This document shows positions 22,806 through 28,673 of a stretch of 28,673 nucleotides of DNA, one piece after another. This DNA comes from an uncultured Eubacteriales bacterium. Its GTDB lineage: Bacteria; Bacillota; Clostridia; UBA1381. Every line of letters starts with the position of its first letter. Position 1 is the first letter of the stretch. The notes below the pieces were generated by a model. The model did no database searches. It was not told the origin of the DNA and saw nothing but the letters and a program-made list of their open reading frames with translations. Where the stretch lies: NCBI GenBank assembly GCA_900556575.1, contig USPO01000002.1:1-28673 (forward strand), in the 5' to 3' direction. The position numbers and the translations under genes were made by a program.

Positions 22806-25800
22806 TTATTGAAAACTGCAACTATCGAGATAACTGATCGTTCCTGAACAGAATTTATAATATTCTTCAAAATCAGTTTTATTATTCATCCATTGATTTA
22901 TAGCCTCAATTCCACCTTTGAAATTACGCATTTCTAAATACTTTTCCTCGCCAAATTTTCGCATAGTTCTCAAATACTCATAATAATATTTATAATTCTT
23001 CGCTGCTTGAATAGCTTCATCTTTTGAAATAATATATTTAGTTAAAAAATCAGTTTTGCATTCTTTAACCTTTTCTGATAAAATATTTGCAATTTCTGCA
23101 GATGCAACCGAATATTCTGCGCCATCCAATATATCACTAAATCCAAATCCTATATCTACAATCAACTTTGATATTGTTATTCCCATAGATACAGAACCAA
23201 AAACCTCAGCCACCGCAGCACCTGTACTTCCGCTCGCTAAACTACTTCCTAATTCTTCTAAAGCACAATCTACTCCCTTCTCTGTTATTGAATCAAAAAG
23301 GTTTGCACATAATTTAAGAGCTCCCTCTTCTTTTAATTTAGATTCTGATTTTAATATTTCTCTAAGTTCAGCTGCTGCTTCGGATAAATCCTTCATATTC
23401 GTTTTTTGCTCAATTAATGCTAAGAAATCATCAACTGATTCATTTGATTTCATTGCTGCATCTAATTCTACATAATATTCGTATGCATCCAATGCATCCA
23501 TTGTTAACGTTACACCATCCGACACTTGACTAACCTTTGACGACAAATTATTTATTTTTATAGCTCGTTCTTGAACATCATTAAGTGCAGAAACTCCTAA
23601 CTTAAAAGGATCTTTTACAATAACCCCACTTTCTTCTAGTTCCTCTACATTTTTCACCATTTTTTCTATATTATCAATAATACGATCAAAACTTTTTTCA
23701 GGACGTTCTAAATATTCAACAGCGTTTTTTATATTATCATAAGCTTTCATTGCATTTTCATTTAACACAGCACTATTATCTTTAATTTCTCCTAAAATAC
23801 CATCAACAGCAGATATTACATTTTCACTGTCTCTCATAATTATATCAACTTCATTATCTTCTTTTTGTTTTTTATTATATTCATTAATATAGCTAATAAG
23901 CATTTTTTTAAAACGTGCCTTGTCAGGATTCGTAACTACAGTAGTTAAAATTCCATCTCCCAAAAACAACTTCGAGGTATTTATTACTCCTTGTTCAAAA
24001 AAGTTTGCCTCAAATGTTTCCTTGAAGATGCTTGCTACATACAAATCATTATTACATAAATTATTCATTGCATACCGTTTACTTAAAGTATTTTTCAAAT
24101 TATCTATATACTCTTTCTTTTCTTCAAACGTTAAACTGCTATCATTCATCACCTTTCTTAATTTTTTTTCATCAAATTCATCACAATAACCTTTTACAGA
24201 ATTAACCAATTTTATATCTTCAGATAAATATTCTTCTTCTGTTAAATTTTCATACCATTTTAATCCTTTCACCATAAGTTCACTGTTAATTATATTAATA
24301 TTATCTGCCGAAATTTTTATATTAAGCTTATGTTTTTCACAGTCGCATTTCGCTAAATCATAATTAAATACCTGAGTAAAAACATTTTCTTCTCCTGCCT
24401 TGATATCCCCTATATTGGTGTCAATTTTATTCCCCAAACACTCTGGCAGTTCAATATTTATATTTGCATTTTTTATGTCTTGTAAAGTATTGTTATCCCA
24501 ATTTAAAATACCTTTATTAACTATTGTAATTTTAAGGGTAACCTTCGTTTTATCTTCAGATATCTCATACTCCTCTCTAATACCAGGTAATGGGCTATAT
24601 TCTTTCTTAGTGTCATACACTGTCGGATTGGATAACATTTTAAAATATGCAAAACGATCTACTCCATTTTTTAAATCATCATCGCTAACATTTTCATCTA
24701 CAATAAATCGTCCCATTTCCAATCCATCGCTTATTCCATCATTATCAGTATCAGCATTTAATGGATCAGTATATATAATATCACCAAATTGATTACGCAT
24801 GCCATTTTTTTCAACGATATCTGGTAATCCATCACCATCACTATCTTGTGATAATCCCACTCCCACATATGCCTCTTGAATTTTCACAAAAATATCCTCT
24901 ATGTTATCTTGTGTTGCTTTAAAGTACTTTCCCCCAGTATATACTGCAATATGTTTTAATAACTCTTCATCGGCATCAGAACCCAAACCTATAGTAATTA
25001 TTTTAATATTTTGTTCCTTTGCCGTTTGTAATATATCATCATTTACTTTTGCTTGTCCATCAGATAATAATACCATCAAATTTTCATAATCATTTTCTTC
25101 TTTACTGTCTAAACTATACCGTATTGCCTCTTCAATATTTGTTCCTCCTCCGGATTGGATACTATTTATTTCTTTTTTAATTCCTTCCCAAGAAACCACA
25201 TTTTCATATGTATCACTTAGTATATTTGTGCAACTATCATCAAATGCAGCAACAGAAAACTTGTCGCCAATATAAAGCTTCTCAATAAATTTATAAGTAC
25301 ACTCCTTACTCAAACCATTTTTATCATTACCTGACATGCTTCCTGATTTATCAATTACAAAAATCATATTATAGTGCGAATTATTTATAAATTCATTTCT
25401 TATAGCTGGCTGACTCTTCGCCCATTCCTTATACCATTCTGTTGAATTTACAACCACATATTCACTAAAGTGATTTGTTTGTACTGATACTGTGCTATTA
25501 ACAATATCTACTTTTGAGTCTTTTAATAATTCAACTCGTCCTATTTCTTCATTATAATAAGCAACTGCTAATTTTTCTGCATCTTCAGCAGTTATTGATT
25601 CAGGGTTGTACTTAAATTTTATATTTGCATTTTTCACATTTCTCCGCTTTGTAGAAATATTAATTGGATGTCCTAAAGAACCTGCAGTCGTCGAAATTTC
25701 GTTATTATCATCTAAATCTTCAATTTTAACTGTACCTCCCCATCCCGAAAGTTCATAGTCTACTTCTACTGAAGTTATCTGATCATACTCTTTAAAAGAA

Positions 25801-26009
25801 GATATCTTACTTCCTTTAGAAGGCTTAAATACTGCAAAACGCAATATAACCACGGCTATTGTTAATATAGTAATAATACAAAAAATAATTTTTATCTTCA
25901 TTTTATTACTTGAACTTCTTTTATATTTTTGGTTTAAATCACCATCACATTTTGGACAAATACCTTTATTATTCAATTTGTCCCCACACTTTACACAAAA
26001 AATATCCAT
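22806..26009 (-). CDS. Zinc-ribbon membrane protein with VWA domain, calcium-binding TSP3 repeats and long helical tail
   Basis: The product has 1067 residues. The zinc ribbon has Cys5, Cys8, Cys18 and Cys21; one helix lies at about 38-60. A strand-rich domain (75-190) is followed by a VWA domain (about 214-385) with a complete MIDAS: Asp220-x-Ser222-x-Ser224, Thr290 and Asp317. Two thrombospondin type-3 calcium loops (DSDGDGLPD and DTDNDGISD) lie at about 389-430. After a strand-rich part come helical, coiled-coil-like segments (about 590-1067), with a Gly/Ala/Ile-rich hydrophobic patch near 950-1000 that could be a membrane hairpin. VWA domains bind partners through a metal ion. The ligand is unknown. 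The start has only a weak site (AAAGAAA), but the ribbon begins directly after it. It is the largest and first gene of the zinc-ribbon block. Confidence 0.9.
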   Translation of the reverse strand: MDIFCVKCGDKLNNKGICPKCDGDLNQKYKRSSSNKMKIKIIFCIITILTIAVVILRFAVFKPSKGSKISSFKEYDQITSVEVDYELSGWGGTVKIEDLDDNNEISTTAGSLGHPINISTKRRNVKNANIKFKYNPESITAEDAEKLAVAYYNEEIGRVELLKDSKVDIVNSTVSVQTNHFSEYVVVNSTEWYKEWAKSQPAIRNEFINNSHYNMIFVIDKSGSMSGNDKNGLSKECTYKFIEKLYIGDKFSVAAFDDSCTNILSDTYENVVSWEGIKKEINSIQSGGGTNIEEAIRYSLDSKEENDYENLMVLLSDGQAKVNDDILQTAKEQNIKIITIGLGSDADEELLKHIAVYTGGKYFKATQDNIEDIFVKIQEAYVGVGLSQDSDGDGLPDIVEKNGMRNQFGDIIYTDPLNADTDNDGISDGLEMGRFIVDENVSDDDLKNGVDRFAYFKMLSNPTVYDTKKEYSPLPGIREEYEISEDKTKVTLKITIVNKGILNWDNNTLQDIKNANINIELPECLGNKIDTNIGDIKAGEENVFTQVFNYDLAKCDCEKHKLNIKISADNINIINSELMVKGLKWYENLTEEEYLSEDIKLVNSVKGYCDEFDEKKLRKVMNDSSLTFEEKKEYIDNLKNTLSKRYAMNNLCNNDLYVASIFKETFEANFFEQGVINTSKLFLGDGILTTVVTNPDKARFKKMLISYINEYNKKQKEDNEVDIIMRDSENVISAVDGILGEIKDNSAVLNENAMKAYDNIKNAVEYLERPEKSFDRIIDNIEKMVKNVEELEESGVIVKDPFKLGVSALNDVQERAIKINNLSSKVSQVSDGVTLTMDALDAYEYYVELDAAMKSNESVDDFLALIEQKTNMKDLSEAAAELREILKSESKLKEEGALKLCANLFDSITEKGVDCALEELGSSLASGSTGAAVAEVFGSVSMGITISKLIVDIGFGFSDILDGAEYSVASAEIANILSEKVKECKTDFLTKYIISKDEAIQAAKNYKYYYEYLRTMRKFGEEKYLEMRNFKGGIEAINQWMNNKTDFEEYYKFCSGTISYLDSCSFQ

Positions 26010-26161
26010 TTTTCTTTATATAATATAGTTATTTCAGCCTAAAAACAACCATATTATTCCTCCTTCCCTATCTCTTTACATAATGATACTTTTCTTAATC
26101 TAAAGTTATTTTTCTCATTTTAACAATTTTGTATTTTATCCACCGCCTAACTTCTATTTTT

Positions 26162-26215
26162 TCAGCGCAAAGCTTTTTTTATATAATATAATTTAATTAT
26201 TATTTGATCTAACAT
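26162..26215 (-). pseudogene. Probable 5' remnant of a Tad prepilin gene
   Basis: An ATG at 26215 with a strong GAGAGGAG site opens a frame of only 17 codons, MLDQIIIKLYYIKKALR, then stops. Prepilin-type genes of clostridial Tad loci start in this way and continue with a Gly-Asp processing site and a hydrophobic helix. Neither is present here. Its place just after the broken cpaF-like gene fits a decayed pilus locus. The assignment rests on a short match and could be chance. Confidence 0.4.
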
Positions 26216-26259
26216 TGTGCTCCTCTCAAAAATTTGATTTTATTTTATATACCATTGTT

Positions 26260-27051
26260 TCAAAGTATACTTTTATCTCTACAATAATCATTATAGAAAA
26301 CCATATTCGCATTTCTCGTTTCCATTCTAACAAGGTTGTCCACTCCTCTTATCTGAAGCTCCGCAGAGTCCTCTATCGTTATAACACGCTCATCATGCGG
26401 TATAAAATTCGACAGAGCGTTTAAGAAAGTGGTTTTTCCCGAGCCTGTACCTCCGCTTATAAATATATTATACTTTGCTTTTACCAGTCTTTCTAAAAAT
26501 TCTGCCACTTCCGGCGTAATTGACTTATACGCAATAAGCTGCTGAACTGTCATAGGATCTTCCGGGAATTTACGTATTGTCACGGTAGGTCCGTTCAACG
26601 CAATCGGAGGCAATACTATATTGACTCTTTCTCCGTTTTCCAAACGGGCATCTACTATCGGTGTTGATTCATTTACCGTTCTGTTTACCTTCGATACAAT
26701 GTTTTGGATTACATTTTCAAGTTTTTCATTTGAACCAAAGCTTATATTCTTTCTAAAAAGCCGTCCGCTTTGTTCCACAAATATATCATCAGGTCCGTTT
26801 ATCATTATTTCTGTTATACTGGGATCATCAATAAGCGGCTGCATCACATCAAGACCTCGCATAGAATTCAATATTCCATCCATAATTTTTTTCTTTTCAC
26901 TAAGGCTTATGTAACTTTCCTGAGATTTTTCCCATATTACCTGGTTAATAACGTCCTTTATATCATCATCGCTTAATTCTCTTGTTAAATCCAGCCTATC
27001 AGATACAATCTGGCGCATATCGGCAATATATTTGCTCAAATCTTCTATCAT
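26260..27051 (-). pseudogene. cpaF: CpaF/TadA-type pilus secretion ATPase, truncated
   Basis: The frame codes 263 residues. The N-terminal helical part, the DPSITEIMING motif (about 77-86), the RIxKFP-like segment and Walker A GGTGSGKT (200-207) are all present, followed by the Walker-B-region motif TIEDSAEL (225-232). Homology stops at METRNAN (residue 249, near 26304). Full CpaF/TadA proteins have over 400 residues and continue with the second Arg/Gly-rich strand, the GEVRG motif and the His box; all are missing. The last 14 residues are unrelated. It probably cannot drive pilus assembly. The gene follows the TadZ-like gene by 52 bp, the normal Tad order. The missing part is not elsewhere in the window, so a deletion is likelier than a clean insertion. 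Confidence 0.85.
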
Positions 27052-27103
27052 TATCGAAATAGACTCTCCCTTCTTACAATTTTATTTGAATTTATTAACA
27101 CTC

Positions 27104-28171
27104 TTAAATAATTCTCAAAACTGTATCTACCAAAAATTCTAAATTATTGTAAAGCAATTCATCAATATCCGCAAGCTCTGCAACCGCCGGAATATTCGCC
27201 TGAACCTGAAGTCTTCCGAATTCATGATAGGAATTTACCGAACTCATATTTTCAATAAGTACCATTCTATCTTCAATTATTTCAAGCCGTTCAAGCTTTT
27301 CAAGCTCATCCGCATATACATTCATTTTATATACAGATGACTTTGTCAGCAGATACGGCACTAATATTTTGTAACTTACATCAAGAACACTGAATACATC
27401 ATCACAATATGCACTGTTCATATCTATTACAATATAATCATACTGACCTATTTCCTTAGCTTCAACTGCTATCTTTTTTAATTCCGCTGGTGTCATTTCA
27501 CTGAACTCAGCTGCACATTCCTGTATATTTATAAAATGTATTCCGGTTTCAGGATGAACCTCCTTACATTGAATAATTTTTACTCCCAGCTTTGAATGTT
27601 TATCTTTTGCGGCAAGCAAAACCTCTGACATATTATGCATCCCCATCCCGTGAAGAACATTTCCAACCGACGATACCCCTTCAAAATTCAAGTATAATAC
27701 TTGTCTTCCCATCATAGACAATATTTTTGAAACCGCAAGAGCTATTACTGTTTTTCCGCATCCTCCGACTGGCGAATATACACTTATAATTTTAGCATTG
27801 TCACTGTCTGCTGTATTAAATGCATCTGTACTTCCCGTTTCTTCCGAAAATGCAACAAGTACTTCATGTATAAAATCATCAGCTTTTTGATACTTGCTTA
27901 TTGACTTGTATTCAGAATCTACGGCGACTCCGCCGTCTGTGAGCTTCATTTTTGAATCTGCTTTTTTATTTCTTACTTCCTCAGAATACATATCCTCAGA
28001 AAAAAGTAATATATTTATACGCTGAGAACTTTCCTCTAAATATTTTATAAAGCTTTCTTTTTCTGTAAAGCTGCATATATTTAACTGCTTATTTTCATCG
28101 GTCAAATAATTTACAAGCCTCCTCATGTGCAAATCATCACTATCAGCAATAACAATATTTAATTTAATCAA
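27104..28171 (-). CDS. TadZ/CpaE-like pilus localisation ATPase
   Basis: The product has 355 residues. Residues 1-110 form a receiver-like domain without a clear phosphorylation site. A MinD/ParA-type ATPase domain follows, with a variant Walker A (SPVGGCGKT, about 133-141), a strand LYLNFEG, and Walker B YIVIDMN (about 245). TadZ/CpaE proteins place Tad pilus machinery at the cell pole or surface. Translation starts at a TTG at 28171: AAAGGGG lies 9 bp upstream and no ATG fits. The gene is first in the operon with the cut-off cpaF-like gene. Its promoter block resembles that of the adhesin operon. Confidence 0.85.
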   Translation of the reverse strand: MIKLNIVIADSDDLHMRRLVNYLTDENKQLNICSFTEKESFIKYLEESSQRINILLFSEDMYSEEVRNKKADSKMKLTDGGVAVDSEYKSISKYQKADDFIHEVLVAFSEETGSTDAFNTADSDNAKIISVYSPVGGCGKTVIALAVSKILSMMGRQVLYLNFEGVSSVGNVLHGMGMHNMSEVLLAAKDKHSKLGVKIIQCKEVHPETGIHFINIQECAAEFSEMTPAELKKIAVEAKEIGQYDYIVIDMNSAYCDDVFSVLDVSYKILVPYLLTKSSVYKMNVYADELEKLERLEIIEDRMVLIENMSSVNSYHEFGRLQVQANIPAVAELADIDELLYNNLEFLVDTVLRII

Positions 28172-28305
28172 ACTCTACAACCCCTTTATACAAATAACAT
28201 TCTCTACATCTTCATATATCTAATATAACTTATCAAGTTAATTTTTAATTTATTAATATGCATAAAATATTCATTTTTATACAACATTCGACCTTTTTCT
28301 TTTTT

Positions 28306-28450
28306 CACCGCATTATAACACATTATTCACAAAAAATCAATAGCTGAGCAGAAATAACACGTATAGAGAAAAAGTAACACAAAATTTACTTTTAATGTAA
28401 TTTATTTAATATTTGCTTAAGACTTTTGTAATCAAATTGTAACTTATTTT
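28306..28450 (-). promoter_or_regulatory. Conserved upstream control block, copy B (matches 11141-11285)
   Basis: It carries the inverted repeat AAAAGTAA-N8-TTACTTTT at 28370-28393. Two 10-mers, GTGTTATTTC (28351-28360) and GTGTTACTTT (28371-28380, minus strand), are 20 bp apart; the nearer one ends 10 bp from the -35. These positions match copy A. The rest of 28451-28543 is AT-rich with a short ATTCA/TGAAT palindrome and no gene. Confidence 0.6.
28312..28340 (-). promoter_or_regulatory. Promoter of the Tad operon
   Basis: On the minus strand a TTGATT -35 (28335-28340) and a TATAAT -10 (28312-28317) are separated by 17 bp with a TG extension. The leader to the TTG start is about 135 nt. Hexamers and spacing are the same as in the adhesin promoter at 11147-11175. 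Confidence 0.75.
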
Positions 28451-28543
28451 TCGTTTCTTGTTCATTTAATGAGTGAATATTTTTAGAATAATATTCAGTT
28501 TATTGAATATGTGAAGTTAACAAAATCTATTATGAAATCAAAA

Positions 28544-28673
28544 AGAGGCTGCTGCAAAACTCAAAGAGTTTTGCGACAGCCTCTTGGGGTTGCAGAAAAA
28601 TAGTGCAGAACGGACGAAACGAAGGGTGCAGCCCCTTGCCCGAAGGCGTACGGTGGTACGTCGAGGGGTTCGT
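28544..28673. repeat. Dual-hairpin intergenic repeat element, copy 3 (runs to the window end)
   Basis: Hairpin 1 (28545-28583) and hairpin 2 (28586-28635, GGGGTTGCA with TGCAGCCCC) repeat the element at 844-926. On the minus strand hairpin 1 is followed by TTTTTGA, so here it looks like a good intrinsic terminator for a gene to the right. A third GC-rich palindrome (GCGTAC-GGTG-GTACGT, 28646-28661) follows and is not present in copy 1. No coding frame is seen. Confidence 0.75.

Noticed and set aside
17079..26304. Zinc-ribbon block as one insertion that split cpaF in two
   Set aside because: The missing C-terminal half of cpaF was not found at the left edge of the block or elsewhere in the window, and no flanking direct repeat was seen. 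A deletion or a more complex event is likelier.

Overview
The window looks like a chromosomal segment of a low-GC, anaerobic Firmicute of the class Clostridia, probably gut-associated. The grounds are S-layer homology (SLH) domains, BspA-type leucine-rich repeats, AGGAGG-type ribosome binding sites, an AgrC/AgrA-like LytTR two-component system and a clostridial-type Tad pilus locus. Every gene I can support lies on the minus strand, so the transcriptional order runs from the right end to the left. No tRNA, rRNA or CRISPR array was seen.

Right end (about 26.0-28.7 kb): a promoter with a conserved upstream block drives a TadZ/CpaE-like ATPase gene (TTG start) and then a CpaF/TadA-type pilus ATPase gene. 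The cpaF gene is cut off just after its Walker A half. It is followed by what looks like the first 17 codons of a prepilin gene. The Tad locus therefore appears collapsed by deletion or insertion.

Middle (about 17.0-26.1 kb): a strikingly AT-rich block of six genes. Each product carries a small CxxC-type zinc ribbon. Four have one transmembrane helix followed by a different outer-face module: a VWA domain with thrombospondin-3 calcium repeats, a tandem DUF5640-like lipocalin, an uncharacterised region, and a DUF5050-like propeller. One is a four-helix membrane protein, and one is a soluble coiled-coil protein with its zinc ribbon at the C-terminus. Palindromic elements sit between the genes. 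The block abuts the broken pilus locus and is the best candidate for an undescribed system.

Left-middle (11.5-16.9 kb): an operon of LytTR response regulator, AgrC-like sensor kinase, GH26-like glycoside hydrolase and acyltransferase-3 membrane protein, ending in a conserved hairpin. The sensor kinase is split into two frames. The split is caused by a 43-bp insertion bounded by 16-bp direct repeats; removing one unit would restore a single 509-residue kinase, so this may be a phase switch. The operon promoter carries perfect 10-bp direct repeats at a 21-bp period next to the -35, the layout of a LytTR operator.

Left (1-11.2 kb): a 3283-residue secreted adhesin-like protein with BspA repeats, two C-type lectin domains, many FN3/Ig-like modules, a PKD domain, further BspA repeats and an InlB-type repeat. 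It is followed by an overlooked 48-residue peptide gene, a dual-hairpin repeat element, a 253-residue SLH protein and the start of another exported protein. The adhesin promoter and the Tad promoter share about 140 bp at roughly 80 percent identity, including the -35/-10, an inverted repeat and 20-bp-phased direct repeats. This suggests that the surface adhesin and the pilus are co-regulated, possibly by a LytTR-type regulator.
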